From contig NZ_CP100647.1 in the NCBI RefSeq assembly GCF_024266585.1, forward strand, positions 1,097,001-1,161,000: DNA of 64,000 nt. The letters are read 5' to 3'. This document shows, piece by piece, positions 57,156 through 64,000 of this stretch; within the stretch, counting starts at the first letter, position 1, and the number at the start of each line of letters is the position of its first letter. The notes under the pieces were generated by a model. The model searched no databases, was not told where the DNA came from, and worked only from the letters and a program-made list of their open reading frames with translations. The DNA is from Xanthomonas sacchari (GTDB lineage: Bacteria > Pseudomonadota > Gammaproteobacteria > Xanthomonadales > Xanthomonadaceae). The translations under genes and the position numbers were made by a program.

Positions 57156-57268
57156 AAGCATCCACCGCAAGACGCGAAGGCAAGGATGGAGGCAGCCGGC
57201 TTCGCCCGCAGCCACTACAAGAACCTGACCGGCGGCATCGTGGCGATCCACTCGGCTACAAGATCTGA
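57156..57268 (+). pseudogene. Second duplicated ubiE 3' end, frameshifted
   Basis: These 113 bases match the first duplicate very closely, sharing its DAKARMEAAG changes, so the two derive from one another with a 245-base unit. One G is missing in CACTCGGCTAC, which shifts the frame just before the stop. No start or promoter is present. Confidence 0.85.
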
Positions 57269-57279
57269 GTGGAGGCGGG

Positions 57280-57438
57280 ATTGGGGACTGAAGATTCGGG
57301 ATTCGTAAGCGCGCCGGCTGTTCGCTGCTGCGAATCCCCAATCCCCAATCCCCGCTTCGATTGGGGATTCGGGATTCGTCAGCACGCGTCGCACTGCTGT
57401 TGCGAATCCCCACTCCCGAATCCCGAATCCCGGCCTTC
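57280..57438. repeat. GGGATTCG-type inverted repeats before the M1 aminopeptidase
   Basis: Two left arms with GGGATTCG units (57278-57307 and 57360-57380) face two right arms of CGAATCCC units (57330-57356 and 57401-57434). The element fills the space between the ubiE array and the aminopeptidase promoter. Confidence 0.7.
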
Positions 57439-57477
57439 CGGTAAACTGCGCGTTTCCCCGAACCGGTGCCGTCCGCC

Positions 57478-59418
57478 ATGCGCTCCCCGTTCCTGTTGTT
57501 GTCCCTGGCCGCGATGGTCGCGTCCGGATGTTCCCGCGAAGCGCCCGCGCCCGATGCGGCCGCAGCTGCCGCCAAGCCGGCGCCCGCCGCGGCCAAGCCT
57601 GCCGACCGCAGCCACGACGAGACCTCCTACGCCGAGCCGTCCAAGGTCGTGATCAAGGACCTGGCGCTGGACCTGAAGCTGGATTTCGACAGCAAGCAGA
57701 TCGGAGGCACCGCCACCTACACGCTGGACTGGAAGGACAAGAGCGCCAAGCAACTGGTGCTGGACACGCGCGACCTGACCATCGAGAAGGTGCAGGCCGA
57801 CGACGGCAAGGGCCAGGTGACGCCGCTGCAGTACGTGCTGGCGCCGGCCGACAAGATCTACGGCAGCAAGCTGACCATCGAGGCGCCGACCCAGCCGAAG
57901 ACGATCAGCATCGCCTACCACACCGCGCCGACCGCCTCGGGCCTGCAGTGGCTGGAGCCGTCGATGACCGAGGGCAAGAAGCTGCCCTTCATGTTCAGCC
58001 AGTCGCAGGCGATCCACGCGCGCTCGTGGGTGCCGCTGCAGGACACGCCGAGCGTGCGCTTCACCTACAGCGCGCATGTGGTCTCGCGCCCGGACGTGAT
58101 GGTGCTGATGAGCGCCGACAACGATCCCAAGGCGGTGCGCAACGGCGACTACCGCTTCAAGATGCCGCAGCCGATCCCGTCCTACCTGCTGGCGATCGCC
58201 GCCGGCGACCTGGTGTTCAAGCCGATCTCGGCGCGCTCGGGGGTGTGGGCCGAACCGGCGATGGTCGACAAGGCCGCCAAGGAGTTCGAGGACACCGAGA
58301 AGATGATCGTGGCCGCCGAGACCCTGTACGGTCCGTACCGCTGGGGCCGCTACGACATGCTGGTGCTGCCGCCGTCGTTCCCGTTCGGCGGCATGGAGAA
58401 TCCGCGCCTGACCTTCGCCACGCCGACGGTGATCGTCGGCGACAAGTCGCTGGTGTCGCTGATCGCGCACGAGCTGGCGCATAGCTGGTCCGGCAACCTG
58501 GTGACCAACGCCAGTTGGAAGGACATCTGGCTCAACGAAGGCTTCACCACCTACGTGCAGGCGCGCATCACCGAGGCGCTGTACGGCCCGGAAGCGGCGG
58601 AGATGGAGCGCGAGATCGACCAGGCCGACCTGCTGGCCGAGCTGAAGGGCATGAGCCCGGCCGACCAGGCGCTGGCGCTGCCGGCGCTGACCGAGCGCGA
58701 TCCGGACGAGGCGTTGAGCCAGGTCGCCTACGTCAAGGGCGCGTGGTTCCTGCAGTTCCTGGAGCAGCGCTTCGGCCGCGACACCTTCGATCCGTTCCTG
58801 CGCGGCTGGTTCGACGACCACGCCTTCCAGAGCGCCAACACCGACCAGTTCGTCGCGTACCTGAAGACCCACCTGCTGCCCAAGAAGCCGAACGCGGTGA
58901 CCGAGCAGGAGCTGCATGCGTGGCTGGACGAGCCGGGCATTCCGGCGTTCGCGCAGAAGGCGCGTTCGCGCAACTTCGCCATGGTCGATACCGCGCGCAT
59001 CGCCTGGACCGGCAGCGGCACGCTGCCCAGCAAGCAGGTGACCGATGCGTGGAGCACCCAGGAGTGGACGCGCTTCCTCAGCGGCCTGGGCGAGAAGCTG
59101 ACGCCGGCGCAGCTCAAGCAGCTCGACGACGCCTACCACTTCACCGGCACCGCCAACGGCGAGATCGCCATGCGCTGGTATCCGCTGGCGATCCGCAGCG
59201 GCTACGTGGAGGCGCGCCCGGCCGCTGGCGAGTTCATCGCCCGCGTCGGCCGCCGCAAGCTGATCCTGCCGATCTACGCCGAACTGGTGAAGACCCCGGA
59301 CGGCCTGGCCTTCGCCGAGGAGGTGTTCGCCAAGGCCAAGCCCGGCTACCACCCGATCACCACGGTGTCGGTGCAGGAGATGCTGGACAAGGCCAAGGCG
59401 GGGAGCGCCGCGCACTGA
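57478..59418 (+). CDS. M1 family aminopeptidase, lipoprotein
   Basis: A 646-aa zinc metallopeptidase. ATG at 57478 is chosen over a GTG four codons earlier; the signal segment LLLSLAAMVASGC ends in a likely lipobox Cys, followed by an Ala/Pro linker. The substrate motif GGMENPRLTFA and zinc site IAHELAHSWSGN (His331, Glu332, His335) with WLNEGFTTY match the M1 family. The C-terminal helical domain resembles leukotriene A4 hydrolase (SWKDIWLNEGFTTYVQARI). It removes N-terminal amino acids from peptides in the envelope. Confidence 0.94.
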   Translation: MRSPFLLLSLAAMVASGCSREAPAPDAAAAAAKPAPAAAKPADRSHDETSYAEPSKVVIKDLALDLKLDFDSKQIGGTATYTLDWKDKSAKQLVLDTRDLTIEKVQADDGKGQVTPLQYVLAPADKIYGSKLTIEAPTQPKTISIAYHTAPTASGLQWLEPSMTEGKKLPFMFSQSQAIHARSWVPLQDTPSVRFTYSAHVVSRPDVMVLMSADNDPKAVRNGDYRFKMPQPIPSYLLAIAAGDLVFKPISARSGVWAEPAMVDKAAKEFEDTEKMIVAAETLYGPYRWGRYDMLVLPPSFPFGGMENPRLTFATPTVIVGDKSLVSLIAHELAHSWSGNLVTNASWKDIWLNEGFTTYVQARITEALYGPEAAEMEREIDQADLLAELKGMSPADQALALPALTERDPDEALSQVAYVKGAWFLQFLEQRFGRDTFDPFLRGWFDDHAFQSANTDQFVAYLKTHLLPKKPNAVTEQELHAWLDEPGIPAFAQKARSRNFAMVDTARIAWTGSGTLPSKQVTDAWSTQEWTRFLSGLGEKLTPAQLKQLDDAYHFTGTANGEIAMRWYPLAIRSGYVEARPAAGEFIARVGRRKLILPIYAELVKTPDGLAFAEEVFAKAKPGYHPITTVSVQEMLDKAKAGSAAH

Positions 59419-59837
59419 CGCGCGTTTCCCACAGACCGCGCACACGGCGCCGGGAGCGATCCCGGCGCCGTGTGCGTTTGTGCGGCCGGCGGTTGTGGCG
59501 ATCGCGCCGCGCGGGGGACGAAGGCGATCGTTGCCGCGGCTTGGTCGCGCGCGTGTTGCGTGAGGTGGCCATGCGCGGCGTCGCATGCGTTTCCTCCACG
59601 ACGCGCGCATCTCCAGCGCGGCCTTGACGTCTTCCACCCGCACCGCCGCCGACGCGCGCCGACCCGCTGCCACGCATTCGCGATATCCTCGGAAGTCCCG
59701 ATGGTCCTCGGTCCATGCGCGCATGACATCGTCCGCCACCGCCGCCCCGATCTTCGCTGCAAGCGCCATCGCCCTGGCAGGGCACTGCCGACGCCGCTGC
59801 GAGCGGGTTCGCCTGCGCCTGCCGAGGACGTGCTGAC
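59419..59837. other. Intergenic region, possible remnant on the minus strand
   Basis: A 419-base gap. On the minus strand, bases 59769 down to about 59580 encode a protein-like stretch beginning MALAAKIGAAVADDVMRAWT and continuing to VEDVKAALEMRASW. The frame then runs on into low-complexity shadow sequence, so any gene here is either broken or chance. A palindromic GC-rich stem near 59447-59473 (CGGCGCCGGGA and TCCCGGCGCCG) follows the aminopeptidase gene and is a likely terminator. Confidence 0.4.
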
Positions 59838-60188
59838 ATGACCGACGCCCACCCCCTGTCCGGCTCCTTGCTGGCCGCGCTGCCCGATGCCCGCGGCGGC
59901 GAAATCTTCACCGAGTTGCTCCGCCGCTCCGGTTGCCGCGTCGAGCGCATCGTCTCGCACGGGCAGACCACGCCGCAGCAGTCGCCCTACCTGCAGGCGC
60001 ACGACGAATGGGTGCTGCTGCTGCACGGCAGTGCGCGGGTGGCGCTGTGCGAGCGCGAGGTCGCGCTGGCGCCTGGCGACCATCTGTTCATCCCGGCCGA
60101 CACGCCGCATTGGGTGACGTTCACCGATCCCGAGCAGCCGACCGTGTGGCTGGCGCTCCATCTCGGCGAAGCCGACCTGGTGGCGTGA
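59838..60188 (+). CDS. Small cupin-domain protein
   Basis: A 116-aa single cupin. ERIVSHGQTTPQQSPYLQAH and DEWVLLLHGSARVALCERE form motif 1, and LAPGDHLFIPADTPHWVTF forms motif 2 with the metal-binding His residues. Such cupins act as metal-dependent enzymes or binding proteins; the substrate is unknown. It lies 39 bases upstream of the hydrolase gene. Confidence 0.88.
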   Translation: MTDAHPLSGSLLAALPDARGGEIFTELLRRSGCRVERIVSHGQTTPQQSPYLQAHDEWVLLLHGSARVALCEREVALAPGDHLFIPADTPHWVTFTDPEQPTVWLALHLGEADLVA

Positions 60189-60227
60189 GCGCATGACCCG
60201 CACCTGCCTCCACGTCCCGGGGTTCCC

Positions 60228-61211
60228 GTGCTGGTGCTGACGATGGCCTGGCTGCTGCTGGCCGCCGCCCTGCTGGGGGTGGCGGCGCTGATCGGCGTGC
60301 TGCTGGTGCTGCGCGATCCGTTCCTGCTGGTGCGCCTGGAAAGCCTGCGCCAGCGCCGCGGCAGCGGCCTGCAGCGACGCCAGGCGCAGGTCGCCGGCCA
60401 CACCTGGACCTACCTGGTGCGCGCCGCGGCCGATCCGGCCGCGCCGACCCTGCTGCTGGTGCACGGCTTCACCGGCAGCAAGGAGAACTGGCTGCCGCTG
60501 GCGCGTGCGCTGGGCACGCGCTATCACCTGGTGATCCCGGATCTGCCCGGCTGGGCGGAGAGCCAGCGCATCGCCGGGCAGGACTACGGCTTCGTCGCGC
60601 AGGCCGAGCGCGTGGCCGCGTTCGCCGCGCAATGCGTGCGCCGCGCGGGCAGCGACTGCTTGCTGCTCGGGCATTCGATGGGCGGCGGCATCGCCGCGCT
60701 GGCCGCGGCGCGGCATCCGGCGCTGTTCGACCGGGTCGGCCTGTTCAACGCCGCCGGCGTGCGCTTCGCCGACAACGCCTTCGGCCAGGCGGTGCTGGAC
60801 GGGCACAATCCGTTCGCGGTGCACGATGCCGCGTCGTTGCAGCGCTACATCGACACCGTGTTCCTGCTCGAGCGCGCCAAGCCGCGCATCCCGCGCTGGG
60901 CGGTGCCGGCGGTGGTGGCCTGGCGCCGTCGCGAGGCCGCGTTCGAGCAGCAGGTGCTGGCGCGCATCGGCCGCGGCGAGGAAGCGTTCCTGCCGTTCGA
61001 GGAGGCCGCACGCATCCGCCAGCCGGCGCTGCTGCTGAACTGCGTGCAGGACGCGGTGATCGACGCCAGCGCGCTGGCGCTGTACGCGCAACGCCTGCCG
61101 CAGGCGATCCAGGTGCTGCTGGACGGCAGCGGCCACATGTCCATCGTCGAGAAGCCGGCCGAGGTCGCGCAGGCCATCGACGCCCTGATCCAACGAGGAA
61201 CCCCACGATGA
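60228..61211 (+). CDS. Membrane-anchored alpha/beta hydrolase
   Basis: Up to 327 aa, starting at GTG 60228 or ATG 60243. An N-terminal membrane anchor (AWLLLAAALLGVAALIGVLL) precedes a hydrolase domain: LLLVHGFTGSKENWLPLARA, nucleophile Ser150 in LLGHSMGGGIAALA, acid in LNCVQDAVIDASAL, and His in DGSGHMSIVEKPAEV. Resembles esterase/lipase enzymes facing the periplasm. Its stop overlaps the next gene's start as ATGA. Confidence 0.88.
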   Translation: MLVLTMAWLLLAAALLGVAALIGVLLVLRDPFLLVRLESLRQRRGSGLQRRQAQVAGHTWTYLVRAAADPAAPTLLLVHGFTGSKENWLPLARALGTRYHLVIPDLPGWAESQRIAGQDYGFVAQAERVAAFAAQCVRRAGSDCLLLGHSMGGGIAALAAARHPALFDRVGLFNAAGVRFADNAFGQAVLDGHNPFAVHDAASLQRYIDTVFLLERAKPRIPRWAVPAVVAWRRREAAFEQQVLARIGRGEEAFLPFEEAARIRQPALLLNCVQDAVIDASALALYAQRLPQAIQVLLDGSGHMSIVEKPAEVAQAIDALIQRGTPR

Positions 61212-61927
61212 AACGCATCCTGCTCGGCGCGCTGTGCGCCGTCGCCCTGGCCGCTTGCGGCGATCACGAGGCCGAGCGCAAGGCGCAGGCCGCGGCCGAA
61301 GCGCAGGCCAAGGCGCAGGCGGCCGACGACCTGGCCAAGCAGTACGACGCCGCGGTGAAGTCGGGCAACTGGGACCTGGCGCGGATCCACGGCGCCGCGC
61401 TGTTGCAGCAGTATCCCGGGTCGGACGCGGCCGAGCGCATCCAGCCCGGCTACGCCGAGGTCAAGGCCAAGGGCGAGGCGGCGCGCGAACTGCGGCGCAT
61501 GCAGGCCGCCTGGCAGTACTCGCAGGTGCCGGCCGGCAAGGGCGTGCAGCGCTCGGCGATGCTGTACAGCCGCGACAAGGTCGACGTGGACGGCAGTGGG
61601 CCCAAGCCGGTGCAACTGGTGTTCCGCGATCATCCGGAATGGAAGCGCAGCGCCTACCTGGTGCTGCAGTCCGGCGATTTCCGCTGCGCCGGCGGCTGCA
61701 AGGTGGAACTGAAGGCCGACGACGCGCCGCCGCGCGCGGCGGCGGCCTGGCGTCCCAAGACCGACGAGGCCATCGCCATGTTCATCAGCGACGACAAGGC
61801 GCTGTGGAAGCTGGCGCGCAAGACCACGGTGCTGCAGATCACCTTCCCGGTGAAGGCCGGCGGCACCCGCACCGCGGTGTTCGAGACCGGTGGCCTGGAC
61901 GGCGCGCAGATGCCGGGCTGGGATTGA
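61208..61927 (+). CDS. Hypothetical lipoprotein
   Basis: A 239-aa lipoprotein coupled to the hydrolase gene by an ATGA overlap. The signal peptide ends in the lipobox LAAC (LGALCAVALAAC). An Ala/Gln/Lys-rich helix follows, then a domain with YSRDKVDVDGSGPKPVQLVF, LVLQSGDFRCAGGCKVEL and DEAIAMFISDDKALWKLARK. No family recognised. It probably acts with the hydrolase in the envelope. Confidence 0.8.
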   Translation: MKRILLGALCAVALAACGDHEAERKAQAAAEAQAKAQAADDLAKQYDAAVKSGNWDLARIHGAALLQQYPGSDAAERIQPGYAEVKAKGEAARELRRMQAAWQYSQVPAGKGVQRSAMLYSRDKVDVDGSGPKPVQLVFRDHPEWKRSAYLVLQSGDFRCAGGCKVELKADDAPPRAAAAWRPKTDEAIAMFISDDKALWKLARKTTVLQITFPVKAGGTRTAVFETGGLDGAQMPGWD

Positions 61928-61932
61928 GCGCG

Positions 61933-62571
61933 ATGCACGCGGTCACGCCGCCGTCGGCCGAGGCCCTGCGCCAGGTACGTCATTGGGTGTTCGACATGGA
62001 TGGGACCCTGACCTGCGCCGTGCACGATTTCGCCTTGATCCGCCGCGAACTGCAGATCCCGCCGCAGGCCGACATCCTGCAGCACCTGGCGGCGCTGCCG
62101 GAGGCGCAGCGCGCCAGCAAGCACGCCTGGCTGCTGGAGCACGAACGCGTGCTGGCGCAGGAGGCCACCGCGGCCAACGGCGCGCCGGCGCTGCTGCGCA
62201 CCCTGCACGCGGCCGATTGCCGGCTGGCGGTGCTGACCCGCAACGCGCGCGAGCTGGCGCAGCTGACCCTGGAAGAGATCGAGGTCGACGACCTGTTCGA
62301 GGAGGTGACCATCCTCGGCCGCGACGAGGCTCCGCCCAAACCGCATCCCGGCGGCCTGCTGCAGTTGGCCGAGCACTGGGGCGTGGCGCCGCAGGCGCTG
62401 GCGATGGTCGGCGACCACGCCTACGACCTGCAGTGCGGCCGCCATGCCGGCGCCACCACCGTGCTGCTGCATCCGGACAATCCCTGGCCGGCCCTGGCCG
62501 ACCTGCACTTCGCCGACTGCGCCGCGCTGCTGGCGTGGTGGCAGGACAGCGGCACGCCGCAGCCGCACTGA
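61933..62571 (+). CDS. HAD-superfamily phosphatase
   Basis: A 212-aa phosphatase, five bases after the lipoprotein gene. Motif I is HWVFDMDGTLTCAVHDFALI, motif II LAVLTRNAR, and motif III/IV KPHPGGLLQLAEHWG and LAMVGDHAYDLQCGRHAGA, as in phosphoglycolate phosphatase-like enzymes. A helical cap lies after motif I. The substrate is unknown. Confidence 0.92.
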   Translation: MHAVTPPSAEALRQVRHWVFDMDGTLTCAVHDFALIRRELQIPPQADILQHLAALPEAQRASKHAWLLEHERVLAQEATAANGAPALLRTLHAADCRLAVLTRNARELAQLTLEEIEVDDLFEEVTILGRDEAPPKPHPGGLLQLAEHWGVAPQALAMVGDHAYDLQCGRHAGATTVLLHPDNPWPALADLHFADCAALLAWWQDSGTPQPH

Positions 62572-62981
62572 CCCTGTATCGCGGCGCCGCGGCGGCTGAC
62601 GGCGCCGCGCGCCCATCCCATCCTCCCGTGGCTGGATCGGCGCGCGCGCCGATCGCACGCCCGGCGAGTGCCCGCCCTGCGCACGCAGGAGCCGCAGGCT
62701 TCCCCCACACGGCGCACGGTGTGCCACGGCGTCGCGTGCCCGCACTGCGCCAATCGCGATGCAGCGACGTGGCACAAAGTGTCACGTTCTCGAGACGTCC
62801 TCTGCCCTCGCGGCGCGCTCGCGCAAGGCCATGGCGGGTCGTGTGATCCGTGCGTCAACGGATGTTGCATCGCAGCGCCGCGATGGCATGGACGTTGCTC
62901 TTGGATCCCCACGCTTCAGGTTCCGTGGCACACGCCGACCAGGTGCAGCTGCCGCGGCTCTTCAACGAGGGGAGTAGAACG
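62572..62981. other. Upstream region of the PQQ dehydrogenase
   Basis: A 410-base gap with no convincing gene; frames across it are Arg/Pro-rich shadows. It must hold the promoter of the dehydrogenase gene, whose ribosome site is GAGGGGAG at 62967-62974. No clear -35/-10 was identified. Confidence 0.4.
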
Positions 62982-64000
62982 ATGCACAGTCATTCACGTC
63001 GTACCCAGGCTTGTACCTTGCTCGCGCTGGCCACTGCGTTGGCGCTGGCGGGCTGCAAGAAGCAGGAAGAGGCCGCGGCCCCGGCCGCGCCGGCCGCCGC
63101 GCAGCAACCGCCGGCCGCCGCGCCGGCCGCGGTGGCCGATACCGACAGCGAGTTCGCCAGCAATGCCGCCAATCCCGACAACTGGGGCGGCATCGGCCGC
63201 GATTTCGGCCTGACCCGGCACAGCCCGCTGGCCGAGATCAACCGCGACAACGTCAAGAATCTGAAGATGTCGTGGGAGATGAAGACCGACGCCACCCGCG
63301 GCCACGAAGGCCAGCCGCTGGTGGTGGGCAGCACCATGTACATGGTCAGCGCCTATCCGAACAACGTATTCGCGATCGACCTGTCGCAGGAAGACAACGG
63401 CAAGGTGCTGTGGAAGTACACCCCGCAGCAGGACGAGCGCGCGGTGGCGGTGGCCTGCTGCGACACGGTCAACCGCGGCGCGTCCTATGCCGACGGCAAG
63501 GTGGTGTTCGGCAGCCTCAGCGGCGATGTGATCGCGCTCGACGCCAAGACCGGCAAGGAGGTGTGGAAGCAGAAGCTCGCCTATCCGGAGAAGGGCGAGA
63601 CCATCACCATGGCGCCGATCATCGCCGACGGCAAGGTCGTGGCCGGCATCAGCGGCAACGAGTTCGGCGTGCGCGGCCGCGTCGCCGCGTACGCGCTGGC
63701 CGACGGCAAGCAGGCCTGGTCCTGCGAGGCCACCGGCACCGACAAGGACATCTGCCTCGGTCCGGACTTCAACAAGGCCAATCCGCAGCACGGCCAGCTC
63801 GGCGACCTCGGCCAGAAGACCTATCCCGACGACGGCTGGAAGCGCGGTGGCGGCGCGGCCTGGGGGTGGTACAGCTACGACCCGAAACTCAAGCTGCTCT
63901 ACTACGGCACCGGCAATCCCGGCCTGTGGAGTCCGTCGTACCGCTGCGGCAAGACCACGCAGAAGGAGTGCGATACCGGCGCGTACGACAACAAGTGGTC
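62982..64000 (+). CDS. PQQ-dependent alcohol dehydrogenase, lipoprotein (3' end outside window)
   Basis: The frame begins at ATG 62982 and is still open at the window end, giving 339 codons. The signal peptide ends in a lipobox (LALATALALAGC), and a Pro/Ala linker follows. NPDNWGGIGRDFGLTRHSPL begins the eight-bladed propeller of methanol/ethanol dehydrogenases. The adjacent cysteines in AVACCDTVNRGASYADG are the vicinal disulfide near PQQ. It oxidises an alcohol or aldehyde in the periplasm. The residues that separate calcium from lanthanide enzymes are beyond the window, so MxaF-like and XoxF-like forms cannot be told apart. Confidence 0.9.
   Translation, partial: MHSHSRRTQACTLLALATALALAGCKKQEEAAAPAAPAAAQQPPAAAPAAVADTDSEFASNAANPDNWGGIGRDFGLTRHSPLAEINRDNVKNLKMSWEMKTDATRGHEGQPLVVGSTMYMVSAYPNNVFAIDLSQEDNGKVLWKYTPQQDERAVAVACCDTVNRGASYADGKVVFGSLSGDVIALDAKTGKEVWKQKLAYPEKGETITMAPIIADGKVVAGISGNEFGVRGRVAAYALADGKQAWSCEATGTDKDICLGPDFNKANPQHGQLGDLGQKTYPDDGWKRGGGAAWGWYSYDPKLKLLYYGTGNPGLWSPSYRCGKTTQKECDTGAYDNKW

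Noticed and set aside
56493-57268. The repeat array after ubiE as a CRISPR array
   Set aside because: Units are 145-146 or 245 bases, spacers are themselves repeated, and the units contain ubiE coding fragments and REP hairpins.
62826-62860. A CRP-like site near TGTGATCC in the region before the PQQ dehydrogenase
   Set aside because: The second half does not match TCACA at the right spacing.

Overview
This is high-GC gammaproteobacterial DNA that looks like a Xanthomonas or close Xanthomonadaceae chromosome. That placement is inference. It rests on the gene content (OpgH/HrpM-type glucosyltransferase, a glycogen-trehalose operon, exported S9 peptidases, the lptM-dapF-DUF484-xerC and hslVU blocks) and on abundant intergenic hairpin repeats of two kinds: TTCA-loop REP-like units, and GGGATTCGGGAATCG-type inverted repeats. 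No rRNA, tRNA, CRISPR array or intact insertion sequence was seen.

Layout. 1-7 kb: the end of poxB, a two-component pair (membrane kinase plus NtrC-type sigma-54 activator), then a perfect 49-bp palindrome and a sigma-54 promoter in front of two paralogous duplicated-domain proteins, and an MFS transporter. 7-12.6 kb: a shortened siroheme synthase, a DUF1778/GNAT toxin-antitoxin pair, an exported dikinase with glucan-water-dikinase-like domain order, and an AT-rich island with a HEPN-like gene and a coupled 59-aa ORF. 12.6-25.4 kb (minus strand): the operon glgA-glgB-treZ-malQ-treY-DUF2934-glgX, which makes, branches and debranches glycogen and converts malto-oligosaccharides to trehalose. 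25.8-36.9 kb: signalling genes, opgH with an overlapping upstream ORF, an AlgR-like regulator next to hemC, a DUF481 outer-membrane protein, and WYL and HxlR regulators. 37-46 kb: an AT-rich methyltransferase-like gene, a lipocalin, two exported prolyl-oligopeptidase-family enzymes, an aminotransferase and a repeat cluster. 46-52 kb: lptM-dapF-DUF484-xerC, with start/stop overlaps, then hslVU behind a sigma-32-like promoter. 52-64 kb: an exported DUF2252 protein, a DUF1624 membrane protein, a deaminase, and ubiE followed by an array in which its own 3' end recurs twice. After that come an M1 aminopeptidase lipoprotein, a cupin, a hydrolase-lipoprotein-HAD cluster and the start of a PQQ dehydrogenase cut by the window edge.

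The most interesting places are the self-contained sigma-54 circuit at 2.4-5.6 kb, the GWD-like exported dikinase beside the glycogen operon, the AT-rich DUF6896/HEPN-like island, the ubiE-tail array at 56.5-57.3 kb, and an intergenic repeat that has become coding sequence inside xerC. Start codons were chosen by eye from ribosome-binding sites and family alignment from memory. No database search was possible.
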